From an uncultured Porphyromonas sp. (GTDB lineage: Bacteria; Bacteroidota; Bacteroidia; Bacteroidales; Porphyromonadaceae): a stretch of DNA of 60,338 nucleotides. Positions 26,198 to 34,688 of the stretch are shown here, piece after piece (positions within the stretch are counted from its first letter, which is position 1; each line of letters opens with the position of its first letter). Under the pieces are notes generated by a model. It was not told the origin of the DNA and searched no databases. It saw only the letters and a program-made list of their open reading frames with translations. The position numbers and the translations under genes were made by a program. The DNA is taken from NCBI GenBank assembly GCA_900539155.1, contig UQBE01000007.1:1-60338 (forward strand), read 5' to 3'.

Positions 26198-26788
26198 CTA
26201 TTGCTTCTTGGTGATAGCGTGATAGATGCCGATGAGTAGTCCTAGAGCGATGAAGGCTCCCGGAGGCAGTACGAAGAGCAGTGCGGAGTAGTCGTTGGGA
26301 TAAGCGGTCATACCGAAGAATGAACCGCCGCCGAGCATCTCACGTACGATACCTAGGAGGGTTAGACCGATGGTAAAGCCTAGTCCGATACCGACACCGT
26401 CGAAGAAGGAGATGCCGACACTACTCTTCGAGGCGGTGGACTCGGCACGGCCGAGGACGATACAGTTGACCACGATCAGCGGGATAAAGATGCCTAGGCT
26501 CTGGTCAAGCGCCGGTAGGTATGCCTTGATAATCATCTGTAGCACGGTGACGAAACCAGCAATGACGACGATAAAGGCAGGGATACGTACCGCATCGGGT
26601 ATGAGTCGCTTCAGGAGGGATATCATCACATTGGAGCAGATAAGCACGAAGGTGGTGGCTAATCCCATACTGAGTCCGTTGATGGCCGACGTGGTGGTCG
26701 CCAAGGTAGGACACATACCGAGGAGAAGCACGAAGGTGGGGTTCTCCGTAATGATACCATTGGTAACTGTCTTGATATACTTATTCAT
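26198..26788 (-). CDS. rnfE: Rnf complex subunit RnfE
   Basis: Membrane subunit paired with RnfA, homologous to NqrD. The 196 residues have six membrane segments, with the family start TNGIITENPTFVLLLGMCPT and a second conserved Cys in IPLIVVNCIVLGRAE. It lies 64 bases before rnfA and 15 after rnfG. Confidence 0.93.
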   Translation of the reverse strand: MNKYIKTVTNGIITENPTFVLLLGMCPTLATTTSAINGLSMGLATTFVLICSNVMISLLKRLIPDAVRIPAFIVVIAGFVTVLQMIIKAYLPALDQSLGIFIPLIVVNCIVLGRAESTASKSSVGISFFDGVGIGLGFTIGLTLLGIVREMLGGGSFFGMTAYPNDYSALLFVLPPGAFIALGLLIGIYHAITKKQ

Positions 26789-26803
26789 GGTCGTGCATTA
26801 CTT

Positions 26804-27946
26804 TTACTTAGTAGATTCGTTTGCATTCGCCTCAAAGATGCGCTGCGCACGGGCGATGCCCTGGAGGATAGCTCGTGAAGAGACGGTCGAGCCTGTGACT
26901 GCGTCTATAGCTCCACCATCCTTGCTTAGCTTGAGGCTGGAGGGGGTGACTCTCTTGCCTATGAGCGAACTCTTGGAGGGCTTAGCGGTAGCAGGGTCTT
27001 GGTTGCCTCCGTAATGGTTGCTGATGGAGAGGAGCTTGCCTGTGGCGTTGAGGTCAGCTATGGCAAAGGCTGTGAGCACACCTTTATTGTCAAAGCAGAC
27101 AAGCATCGGCAAGCAACGGCCCTCGTAATCATTGTCGCTGGTAGTGACGACGAGTAGGCCTGTCGTCTCGCTCATATTGTTGGGACCATAGCTCTGAGTT
27201 AGCCAGGGAGTGCCGTCGTCGGTGGTTCCGTTCTTCGCTTTGTCCACCAGACGATAAGCGGGGAGGAGCGTATTGAAGAGGCTGTCGATGACCTCTCGCT
27301 CGGGGAGCGCACAGCTACTCTCGGTGGGTTGTGCCGTGGAGCCACCCTCGCCGACGACGCTCTGGTAAGCTCGGTAAGCTCGCTCGAGTGCATCAATGAA
27401 TGCCCGACTGGAGATGGTTGCTGCGGTTATGGCGTCAACCTTACCGCCGTCCTTAGAGACCTTCAGGGGCGAAGCTTGGCTCATGTTAAGCCCTCGCACA
27501 TCACGGATAAGGTCAGCATTAGGTGCGGGAGAGGTGAACCACTCCTGTATCTTAGCACCTAGTCCTGGGGTCTCCTCGTGCTTGAGTACCTTGAAGCCGA
27601 CGATCTGGCTCTCCATATCAAAGCCTACCATAATGTCGATGTGACCAGCGAAGCCTGCATCGGTGTAGGTCTCGATGGCGTAGCCGACGGGCTGTCCACC
27701 CTGCGTGGCGGGATAGACGGCGAGGGAGCCCTCACCCTCGAGTGCGACGGTGTCTCGCTCTTCGTAAGGATTATTGTCAAAGGCAGGGACAATCTCTTTG
27801 ATTGCCTCGACCTTAGCTTTCGTCTCGGCCTGTGCGATGGTATCTTTGGTTGCTACATTGACCAAAGCTAGAATACCAGCTATAATCAGACAGATGATCC
27901 CGAGTGACAGGATCATGTTGGGGAGTGTAGAGGGTAGCTTCTTCAT
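26804..27946 (-). CDS. rnfG: Rnf complex subunit RnfG with two FMN-binding domains
   Basis: RnfG carries a covalently bound FMN on the periplasmic side and passes electrons along the complex. At 380 residues it is much longer than the usual 190-230. After one N-terminal membrane helix (about residues 10-31), a first FMN-binding domain has HEETPGLG (123-130) and the flavin motif DAITAATISS (171-180, Thr177). A second region, about 250-360, ends with DAVTGSTVSS (348-357, Thr354), preceded by the same LKxSKDGG phrase as the first. The second copy lacks the HEETPGLG loop. Its start overlaps the rnfD stop by 4 bases. Whether both threonines carry FMN is unknown. Confidence 0.92.
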   Translation of the reverse strand: MKKLPSTLPNMILSLGIICLIIAGILALVNVATKDTIAQAETKAKVEAIKEIVPAFDNNPYEERDTVALEGEGSLAVYPATQGGQPVGYAIETYTDAGFAGHIDIMVGFDMESQIVGFKVLKHEETPGLGAKIQEWFTSPAPNADLIRDVRGLNMSQASPLKVSKDGGKVDAITAATISSRAFIDALERAYRAYQSVVGEGGSTAQPTESSCALPEREVIDSLFNTLLPAYRLVDKAKNGTTDDGTPWLTQSYGPNNMSETTGLLVVTTSDNDYEGRCLPMLVCFDNKGVLTAFAIADLNATGKLLSISNHYGGNQDPATAKPSKSSLIGKRVTPSSLKLSKDGGAIDAVTGSTVSSRAILQGIARAQRIFEANANESTK

Positions 27947-28932
27947 CTTTTAGCCTCCTTTCTAGATTTGACCACATGACCGAAGTGACGTGGCTTGATG
28001 TAGGTGTTGAGTAGTGGGGTGAACGCATTCATAATGAGGATAGCAAAGGACATACCCTCAGGGTAAGAGCCCCACAAGCGGATGATGACGGTGAGGAACC
28101 CAATCATACAGCCGTAGATGAGCTGCGCACGGTGCGAGATAGGCGAGGTGACGTAGTCGGTCGCCATAAAGACTGCACCAAAGAGCAGACCACCCGTCAG
28201 TAGGTGGAAGAAGGGACTAGCATACATCGCTGGGTCGTAGAGGTGCATGATGCCACTCAAGACGAAAGCGGAGACGATGATAGCCACAGGCGTGTGCCAC
28301 GTGATGATGCGACGGATGAGTAGATAAGCTAAGCCGATGAGGATAGCGATGGCACTCACCTCTCCCATAGAGGAGAAGTTGAAGCCAACGAGAAGCTGTA
28401 GCGAGTCGGGCAGCTGATCGATAGCTCCTGACTTGAGGATGCCTAGAGGGGTTGCTCCTGTGACTGCATCGGCAGCTTGCTCGGCAAGACGGGCAGGAGT
28501 CTTCCAGGTAGTCATCTGTGCTGGATAGGAGATGAGGAGGAAGACACGCCCGACGAGCGCAGGGTTGAAGATGTTATTGCCCAGTCCTCCGAAAGCCATC
28601 TTGCCAATGCCGATAGCGACGACGCCACCCATCAGGACGAGCCACCAGGGAAGCGAGGCGGGGAGGTTGAAGGCTAGGATGACGCCTGTCAGGAGCGCCG
28701 AGCCGTCGAGCAGACGACAGGGACGATGCAGGAAGAAGCGGGTGATGACCCACTCCGTGAGCATACAGGAGGCTACCGAGATAGCGGTGATAAGTAGAGC
28801 GTCAGTCCTAAACTGGTAGAGCATGACGAGGAATGCTGGTATCAAAGCAATCAGCACCCCATACATATTCTTGCTAATGGTGTCACCGCTATGGATATGC
28901 GGTGAGGGTGATACGATGACTTGTTGTGCCAT
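27943..28932 (-). CDS. rnfD: Rnf complex subunit RnfD
   Basis: Membrane subunit homologous to NqrB, thought to be part of the ion path. The 329 residues have several membrane helices. The covalent FMN site is visible as DAVTGATPLG at about residues 163-172, where the Thr takes the flavin phosphate. FGGLGNNIFNPALVGRVFLL and the C-terminal MSFAILIMNAFTPLLNTYIK fit the family. It lies 52 bases after rnfC and overlaps rnfG by 4. Confidence 0.94.
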   Translation of the reverse strand: MAQQVIVSPSPHIHSGDTISKNMYGVLIALIPAFLVMLYQFRTDALLITAISVASCMLTEWVITRFFLHRPCRLLDGSALLTGVILAFNLPASLPWWLVLMGGVVAIGIGKMAFGGLGNNIFNPALVGRVFLLISYPAQMTTWKTPARLAEQAADAVTGATPLGILKSGAIDQLPDSLQLLVGFNFSSMGEVSAIAILIGLAYLLIRRIITWHTPVAIIVSAFVLSGIMHLYDPAMYASPFFHLLTGGLLFGAVFMATDYVTSPISHRAQLIYGCMIGFLTVIIRLWGSYPEGMSFAILIMNAFTPLLNTYIKPRHFGHVVKSRKEAKR

Positions 28933-28984
28933 AAGCTATATATCGTAGTCGATGATGAGGATCGGTGATCTGTCTCAGTGTGTA

Positions 28985-30337
28985 TTACTTCTTGCGGGCT
29001 CGCATGATACCCATGACGGTCTGCTTGCCGACACGTATGTAGTCGAGGAGCGGACGTCCCGCAGGGCAGGTGTAGCTACAAGAGCCGCACTCGATGCAGT
29101 CGGCGATGTAGTTGTGCTCGGTACTCTCCCAGTCTTTGTAGATGGTGTCACGCATGAGGAAGGCGGGATTGAGGCCCATCGGGCAGACCGATACGCACTT
29201 ACCGCAACGTATGCAGTCGTGCATCTCGGGACGTGTCGACTCCTTGGCAGAGAGGATGAGTAGTCCTGACGAACCCTTGGCGACGGGTACCTCCGTGTTC
29301 ACAAGTGCGCGACCCATCATAGGGCCACCACCGATGATTTTGCCAGGCTCCTCAGCATAACCTCCCGCAGCATCGATGAGCGTCTGCATAGGCGTACCGA
29401 TACGCGCCTTGAAGTTGGAGGGATGTGAGATAGCTCGTCCCGTAACTGTGATAACTCGCTCGACGAGTGGCTTGTGCTTCATGACCGCCTCGTAGATAGC
29501 GAAGGTGGTCCCGACATTCTGCACGATAGCACCCGTAGAGATAGGCAGCGCACCTGAGGCAACCTGCTTGCGGATCAGTGCATCGATGAGCTGCTTCTCG
29601 CCACCTTGCGGGTAGCGCTTCTTGAGCGGTACGACAGCGATGCTCTGCCCCTCGGGGAGGAATGCCTTCGCCCGCTCGGCTGCGTCTCGCATCGTGCGGA
29701 TAGCTTCTGGCTTATTGACCTCGATGCCGATGAGCGTTCGTGGAGCGCCTGTAGCTTTCATAATGATGGCACAGCCCACCATGATTTCCATCGCCTTGAC
29801 ACGCATGAGTGCGTCATCGCTCGTGAGGTAAGGCTCACACTCGACAGCGTTGATGATGACGTAGTCAGCACTCTGCCCAGGAGGGGGCGAGAGCTTGACA
29901 TGGGTGGGGAAGGTCGCACCACCCATACCAACGATGCCCATCTCAGCTATACGGTCGATAATCTGCTTAGGGTCCAGCTCCGTCTCCGTGATGAGCGTAT
30001 CTGTCTGGTCAATGTAGTCCTCCCACTCATCGCCCTCTACTTTGATAAAGATGGCGGGCTTCTTAAAGCCACTAGCGTCTGTTATTTGGTCCACCTTGGT
30101 AACGGTGCCCGAGACGGAGGAGTGAATATTTGCCGAGACAAAGCCTCCCGCCTTGCCTAGGAGTGTACCTACGCGCACCTGGTCGCCCTTGCTGACGGCA
30201 GCGGTGGCGGGCGCACCAATATGCTGTGCTAATGTGATGACCACCTCGTCTGGAGGAGCGACAACGGTGATAGGTACCCCGGCGCTAATCTTATGGTCAT
30301 GGGGATGGATACCCCCTATTCTAAATGTCTTTGCCAT
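28985..30337 (-). CDS. rnfC: Rnf complex subunit RnfC
   Basis: Peripheral subunit that exchanges electrons with NAD(H), homologous to NqrF/NuoF-like folds. The 450 residues include the N-terminal barrel-like part (GGIHPHDHKISAGVPI), the nucleotide/flavin region (GIVGMGGATFPTHVKLSPPP) and GGGPMMGRAL. Two [4Fe-4S] motifs stand near the C-terminus: CIRCGKCVSVCPMGLNP and CIECGSCSYTCPAGRPLLDY. The sequence stops soon after, without the long Ala/Lys tail of E. coli RsxC. It lies 9 bases after rnfB. Confidence 0.94.
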   Translation of the reverse strand: MAKTFRIGGIHPHDHKISAGVPITVVAPPDEVVITLAQHIGAPATAAVSKGDQVRVGTLLGKAGGFVSANIHSSVSGTVTKVDQITDASGFKKPAIFIKVEGDEWEDYIDQTDTLITETELDPKQIIDRIAEMGIVGMGGATFPTHVKLSPPPGQSADYVIINAVECEPYLTSDDALMRVKAMEIMVGCAIIMKATGAPRTLIGIEVNKPEAIRTMRDAAERAKAFLPEGQSIAVVPLKKRYPQGGEKQLIDALIRKQVASGALPISTGAIVQNVGTTFAIYEAVMKHKPLVERVITVTGRAISHPSNFKARIGTPMQTLIDAAGGYAEEPGKIIGGGPMMGRALVNTEVPVAKGSSGLLILSAKESTRPEMHDCIRCGKCVSVCPMGLNPAFLMRDTIYKDWESTEHNYIADCIECGSCSYTCPAGRPLLDYIRVGKQTVMGIMRARKK

Positions 30338-30346
30338 AGCTTCGTG

Positions 30347-31282
30347 TTAATCTTTCTGAGATACAGATGCTGTTGAGGAGGTAGCAGCAGGAGCTGCAGT
30401 GGCAGCGGCTGTTGCCATAGCGGGAGCTGGCTTGTCGGCGGGCGCAGGCTTTGCTGCAGGTTCTTTGCGTGGCGGGAAGTTGACCTCATGGATAGCTCCC
30501 GTCGGACACTCGGCCGCACACTTACGACATAGACGGCACTTCTGGTGGTCTATGTAAGCAAGATTGTTCTCAAACGTAATCGCCTCAAAGGGGCAAACCT
30601 TAAAGCACTTGCTACATCCGATACAAGCGTTGGCGCAAGCCTTGCGCGCCACGCCTCCCTTGTCCTTATTGACACAGCTGACGTAGAGACGGCGTCCCTT
30701 GGGTCCCTTCTTGCGTAGCTCGATGATCATCTTCGGACAAGCCTTGACACAAGCGCCGCAGGCGGTACACTTATCTTCGTCCACCTCGGGAAGACCCGTC
30801 TCGGGATTCATGTGGATGGCATCGAAGTCGCAGACAGCGACGCAATCGCCATTGCCTAGACATCCGTAGCTACAGCCTGTCTCGCCACTGTAGAGAGTCG
30901 ACTCAATCTTACAGCTGCGAGCTCCTATATAAGTATTGGTGCGTGGGCGCGCCTCGCAGGTACCATTACAGCGCACGACGGCTACGAGCGGATCGCTCTT
31001 GGCGACACTCTGACCGAGTATCTCTGCGACCTTGGTCATAACCGGCTCTCCGCCCACAGGGCACCAGAGCCCTTCGAGAGAGGAGGCTTCGCAGCAAGCC
31101 TTAGCAAAGCTGGCACAGCCTGGATGACCGCAGCCACCGCAGTTCGCCTGGGGGAGTACCTCAGCGACCTCGCCGATGCGCGGATCTTCTTTTACTTCAA
31201 ACTTCTTGGAGGTGATAAAGAGCAGGACGGCACTCACGAGTGCTATCACTACAAGAACAAGTATGGTGGGTAGTATTGTCAT
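30347..31282 (-). CDS. rnfB: Rnf complex subunit RnfB, multi-cluster form
   Basis: Entry point for electrons from ferredoxin. The 311 residues start with one membrane anchor (about residues 5-24). A CGGCGHPGCASFAKACC segment follows, with a further Cys in GLWCP (one [4Fe-4S]). Next come a Cys-rich stretch (SYGCLGNGDCVAVCDFDAI) and ferredoxin motifs CTACGACVKACP, CIGCSKCFKVCP and CRLCRKCAAECP. The count suggests about six clusters, the long RnfB type, against about three in the short proteobacterial type. A Pro/Ala/Lys-rich tail ends the protein. It is 18 bases after rseC. Confidence 0.94.
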   Translation of the reverse strand: MTILPTILVLVVIALVSAVLLFITSKKFEVKEDPRIGEVAEVLPQANCGGCGHPGCASFAKACCEASSLEGLWCPVGGEPVMTKVAEILGQSVAKSDPLVAVVRCNGTCEARPRTNTYIGARSCKIESTLYSGETGCSYGCLGNGDCVAVCDFDAIHMNPETGLPEVDEDKCTACGACVKACPKMIIELRKKGPKGRRLYVSCVNKDKGGVARKACANACIGCSKCFKVCPFEAITFENNLAYIDHQKCRLCRKCAAECPTGAIHEVNFPPRKEPAAKPAPADKPAPAMATAAATAAPAATSSTASVSQKD

Positions 31283-31300
31283 AGAGGAGTGTGTATGAAC

Positions 31301-31723
31301 TTACTTTTTTCGCACGGTAAAGGTGAATGTGCGCTCGAAGCGGTGGCGCATGAGCCAGAGTAGGAGCATATAGAGAGCAGCTACGCCTAGGGCTATCAGG
31401 ATTTGAGCCAGAGTACCTATCTCTAGGTAACTCAGGAGGATTGTCGTAGCGATGATGAGTATTGTGGGGACGACCATCGTCAGGAGTACAGCGCGCATCC
31501 CTAGTGCGCTTTGCATCTCCAGAGAGACCTGATCCCCTAGGGCGATGTCGCTAGGGAGCTGCGAGCGTTCGAGCGTAATCGTCTCGAGACGACTCTCAGA
31601 GGCGTGGCAATGACTCGCGACTTCGCAGTGACTACACGCTGATGGGCGTAGCACTGTGAGACACACCTCGCCATCTTCTATGGCAGTTATGGTGGCACTT
31701 CGCTCTATACACTCAGACTTCAT
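31301..31723 (-). CDS. rseC: RseC/MucC-family membrane protein
   Basis: The 140-residue protein has an N-terminal cytosolic domain with a Cys cluster (CSHCEVASHCHASE, about residues 31-44) and two membrane helices (about 78-98 and 103-124). These are RseC/MucC features. In other bacteria RseC belongs to the SoxR-reducing system with Rsx/Rnf proteins. Its position as first gene of the rnf operon supports a role in assembly or redox control of Rnf. The final stretch is basic (RHRFERTFTFTVRKK). Confidence 0.85.
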   Translation of the reverse strand: MKSECIERSATITAIEDGEVCLTVLRPSACSHCEVASHCHASESRLETITLERSQLPSDIALGDQVSLEMQSALGMRAVLLTMVVPTILIIATTILLSYLEIGTLAQILIALGVAALYMLLLWLMRHRFERTFTFTVRKK

Positions 31724-31762
31724 TGGCTCTATATTATTACATCGCTACAAGCTCCGCAACCG

Positions 31763-31770
31763 CAAAGGTA
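31763..31770 (-). promoter_or_regulatory. -7 box for the rseC-rnfBCDGEA operon
   Basis: On the minus strand the sequence reads TACCTTTG about 40 bases before the rseC start. The expected -33 element is not obvious, so this rests on one box plus its position. Confidence 0.5.
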
Positions 31771-31841
31771 ACAATAAATAATTAGTCTTAGTACGGTAGT
31801 GGGTGAATAATTTAGCAAAATGCCCCTCTCTCCTGGGGCCT

Positions 31842-31995
31842 ACCTGCGACTTCCCGCAGAGTGGCAAAAGGGTTCTTCCCGAATAGTCAAAGGACTTTTC
31901 CAGAAATGTGATTTCACTCCTCCGAAACTGTCAAATCACTTCTGAGCAGCTGTCAAAAGACACTTCCGGAGGGGAAGTTTTTTTTCTCACCAGGA
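31842..31995. repeat. Degenerate 22-bp direct-repeat array upstream of the rnf operon
   Basis: Seven 22-base units start at 31842, 31864, 31886, 31908, 31930, 31952 and 31974 without a slip in phase. Each is a variant of GTCAAAxGAC followed by a TTCCxGA-like block. It is the same family and period as 25351-25482. No gene is seen in 31724-32088 besides this array and the promoter. Confidence 0.8.
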
Positions 31996-32088
31996 AGCTT
32001 TGCACTTCCCTCCACCAGGATTAGCTCACGGAGTGGCATGGTGCCGTAGACTCCTCTACGACACTCGGAGGTTGCGGGGCGGTAGCTC

Positions 32089-33117
32089 TTACCGCTCTGC
32101 GCAAAAGGCTGTGATAGCCTCTATAAGCTTCGCATTGTCTGCGGCGTCACGGGCGGTGATACGCACCATCTCGCCCTTGACTCCGCGGAGAGTCGTGGCG
32201 TCATAGATGGCAATATTGTGCTCCTCCATCAGATACTTAATCAGCTCAGCTGCCGTGGCGCAGTGTATCTGAACGAGAAAGAACGGCGCATCGCTCGGCA
32301 TCACCTCAATACCATCTACCTGACGTAGCTTCGTCTCTAGCTCGAGGGCGTTCCGTTGCCACTTACGTATCGGTAGAGTAAACTGAGCCGGATGTATAAG
32401 GATGTACTTAGCTACTTCGACCGCCATAGTACTAACCGCCCACGGGTCTACAACCTTCTGAATTTCCTTGACAATTTTCTTGTCGGCAGTCACGTAGCCT
32501 ATACGCAGTCCTGGCAAACCGTACGTCTGAGTAAAGGAACTAACGAAGATGATATTGGGATGGCTCTTCACATCGCTCAGCGTGAGTGTCGGCTGCGTCG
32601 TGAAGGTAGCATAGGACTGATCCACGATGAAGGATACCTGCGGGTGAGCGCTGATAAAATCTATGAGCTCAGCCCGTGAGCGAAAGCGCCCTGTCGCGCT
32701 ATTCGGTGAGCAAATCCAGCAAAACTCCTGCCCCTCGAGCTGTATCTCCTGCGTCTCTACATCCTCGGGGATGTAGGTCAGCTGCCAGCCGTATCGCTTG
32801 GCGGCTAGCTCGTAGTGCTGATAGGAGGGGACAAGGATGACACCACGCTTGCCAGCGAATGCCTCAGCAATCGTATAGAATCCAGCAGTGCGCCCAGGGG
32901 TGATGACTATATTGTCGGCATGTAGTCCGTTGCGCTTGGCAATCATCGTACGGAGCGTCTTGTAGTCTGGCTCAGGGTAGTAGCGCATCATCTCTATCAT
33001 GCGGTCGTTGAGGTGCTCAGCGAGCTTCGTCAGCTCGGGAGCAAACCATGAGGCGGTGTCAAACTGCAGCGGAGGCGTGACCATGCTTGTCGTCTGGGTC
33101 GAGTTCTTCTTTATCAT
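32089..33117 (-). CDS. Fold-type I aminotransferase homologue lacking the PLP lysine
   Basis: The 342 residues match the HisC/CobD-like class I/II aminotransferase fold. NIVITPGRTAGFYTIAEAF is the cofactor phosphate-side loop; Asp166 and Tyr169 stand in FIVDQSYATF; Arg205 is in GLPGLRIGY; Arg319 is in MVRITAR. The active-site lysine, expected in a SxxKxYxLPGLRxGY block, is Gln197 (SSFTQTYGLPGLRIGY; codon CAG). The cofactor Asn of NPTG is Ser140 (CSPNSATG). The frame is intact and the fold looks kept, so this is a candidate pseudoenzyme or an enzyme with changed chemistry. It follows the GH3 gene by 28 bases on the same strand. Without lysine, normal transamination is unlikely. Confidence 0.85.
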   Translation of the reverse strand: MIKKNSTQTTSMVTPPLQFDTASWFAPELTKLAEHLNDRMIEMMRYYPEPDYKTLRTMIAKRNGLHADNIVITPGRTAGFYTIAEAFAGKRGVILVPSYQHYELAAKRYGWQLTYIPEDVETQEIQLEGQEFCWICSPNSATGRFRSRAELIDFISAHPQVSFIVDQSYATFTTQPTLTLSDVKSHPNIIFVSSFTQTYGLPGLRIGYVTADKKIVKEIQKVVDPWAVSTMAVEVAKYILIHPAQFTLPIRKWQRNALELETKLRQVDGIEVMPSDAPFFLVQIHCATAAELIKYLMEEHNIAIYDATTLRGVKGEMVRITARDAADNAKLIEAITAFCAER

Positions 33118-33145
33118 AACTTGCGTGTTTAGACAGCTGTGAATG

Positions 33146-34456
33146 TTATTTCTGAGATACTTTGTTCTGTAGTTGCTCGGCTAGGGCTCGCATCTCCGGC
33201 GTGTGCAGTGCTTCGTAGAGCTGCTCCTTATTATATAGAGGACTCTCGGATGTTGCGCCCGCATGGAGCAATAGCTTATAGCAGAGTATGCGAAGGCAGC
33301 GGTCGTTGATAACCTCTGCGGGGAGTATGCCTGAGCGGTAAGCAGCGAGGAGCTCCTGGTAGCTCGCCAGCGGGTCTAGAGGACCGAGGAGGAAATCATT
33401 GCCCGCTAGGATGGCAGCCACAGAGATGGGCAACCCCTCCGTGCGCTGCACGCCCCGCATCTCCAGGCCATCGGTAAAGATGAGTCCCTGGAAGCCCATC
33501 TGCTCACGCAGTAGTCCGGTCACGATGGCGTGGCTTAGGGAGGAAGGGCAAGACACATCAGGCTCCAGTGCGGGTACCGAGAGGTGCGCCACCATAATGC
33601 CCCCGAGACCAGCATCTATATATGCGCGAAAGGGGGCTAGCTCTACCCGATTGAGTTCCTCAAGCGTGCCCGACACGGTGGGGAGTGTCTTGTGTGAATC
33701 TTTGTCCGTATTGCCATGCCCAGGGAAGTGCTTCGCAACGGACAGGACACCGCCGTCCTCAAGTCCTTTTGCCAAGGCTAGTCCGTGCGAGATGACTATG
33801 TCGGGCGTTGCGCCTAGGCTTCGGGAGCCGATGACGGGGTTCTTGGGATTGTTGTTGACATCCAGCACCGGCGCAAAGCTCACCTGTATGCCCATCACCC
33901 GGCACTGCTGCGCCATATGCTGCCCGAGGGTGTACATCTCCTCGGGCGTACAGTGGTCGGCAAGTTGCTTCATTCGGGGATAACGGATGGTTCCCTGGAG
34001 ACGCATCGCCAGACCCCACTCGGCATCGGCGGTAATCAGTAGCGGGATGCGTGACTGCTCTTGGAGTAGGTGGGTGAGCCGGTACTGATCGTAGGGCTCG
34101 CCCTTGCGGAAGAGTACTCCGCCAGGTCCTATCTGGTCGATGAGGCGTAGGCAACGAGCTCGAGAAGCTTCGTCATAGCGTGGCTCCCAGATGGGAATTA
34201 TGAGCTGACCGATCCGCTCCTCGATAGTGAGCGTGCGGAGCCAGTCGCTCGCCACACGGACGATGGAGTCCGAGCTCTGCTGGCTCGGCACCAGATGTGT
34301 GGGTAGTTGCTGTGCCGCTGTATCGGATCCTGCGCATCCCACGAGCAGCACCATCAATAGAGATAGCGACGAGAGCAGACGCCCCGAAGGTCTCCATCCT
34401 CGTACCCTCGCACAGCGCGAGACAAGCCAACGATCCGATCGTAAGAGATAGTTCAT
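33146..34456 (-). CDS. Glycoside hydrolase family 3 lipoprotein, beta-N-acetylhexosaminidase-like
   Basis: The 436-residue protein begins with a long signal peptide and a lipobox (SLLMVLLVGC, Cys near residue 41), so it is probably membrane-anchored. The GH3 catalytic barrel follows: QLIIPIWEPRY, VLFRKGEPYDQYR, LITADAEWGLAMRL, the loop KHFPGHGNTDKDSHKTLP that supplies the acid/base His in NagZ-type enzymes, and the nucleophile Asp in IFTDGLEMRGV. The family most likely cleaves beta-N-acetylglucosamine from peptidoglycan fragments or glycans. There is no C-terminal GH3 domain, as in NagZ. The exact substrate is inferred. Confidence 0.88.
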   Translation of the reverse strand: MNYLLRSDRWLVSRCARVRGWRPSGRLLSSLSLLMVLLVGCAGSDTAAQQLPTHLVPSQQSSDSIVRVASDWLRTLTIEERIGQLIIPIWEPRYDEASRARCLRLIDQIGPGGVLFRKGEPYDQYRLTHLLQEQSRIPLLITADAEWGLAMRLQGTIRYPRMKQLADHCTPEEMYTLGQHMAQQCRVMGIQVSFAPVLDVNNNPKNPVIGSRSLGATPDIVISHGLALAKGLEDGGVLSVAKHFPGHGNTDKDSHKTLPTVSGTLEELNRVELAPFRAYIDAGLGGIMVAHLSVPALEPDVSCPSSLSHAIVTGLLREQMGFQGLIFTDGLEMRGVQRTEGLPISVAAILAGNDFLLGPLDPLASYQELLAAYRSGILPAEVINDRCLRILCYKLLLHAGATSESPLYNKEQLYEALHTPEMRALAEQLQNKVSQK

Positions 34457-34487
34457 ACTGCTACAATAATTGCGACTAACCTCTCTG

Positions 34488-34495
34488 CAAAGATA
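34488..34495 (-). promoter_or_regulatory. -7 box for the GH3-aminotransferase gene pair
   Basis: On the minus strand the sequence reads TATCTTTG about 35 bases before the GH3 start at 34456. No well-spaced -33 element is seen. Confidence 0.5.
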
Positions 34496-34626
34496 GAGAA
34501 ATCAGTGCAAACGGATTGGCACCCTGTTTCTGTATTTAAGCATATCGTCATAAGTGGTCTCTGCCTGAAGCTGATTGGGTTATTGCTCGGGGTGATAGGA
34601 CGAGTGAAAATAGCCCCTTTTAGGTA

Positions 34627-34657
34627 TTGCGGGGTGTGAGATATGGGGGTAGCTTTG
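34627..34657 (+). promoter_or_regulatory. Promoter of the second TonB receptor operon
   Basis: TAGCTTTG at 34650-34657 fits the Bacteroidetes -7 consensus. TTG at 34627-34629 lies 20 bases upstream as -33. The box ends about 30 bases before the ATG at 34689. Confidence 0.55.
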
Positions 34658-34688
34658 TGAAGCACATTAAAATCGAGTCCCCTTCACA

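Noticed and set aside
29606..30160. 184-residue ORF antisense to rnfC
   Set aside because: Shadow frame opposite a gene with complete motifs; no start signal.
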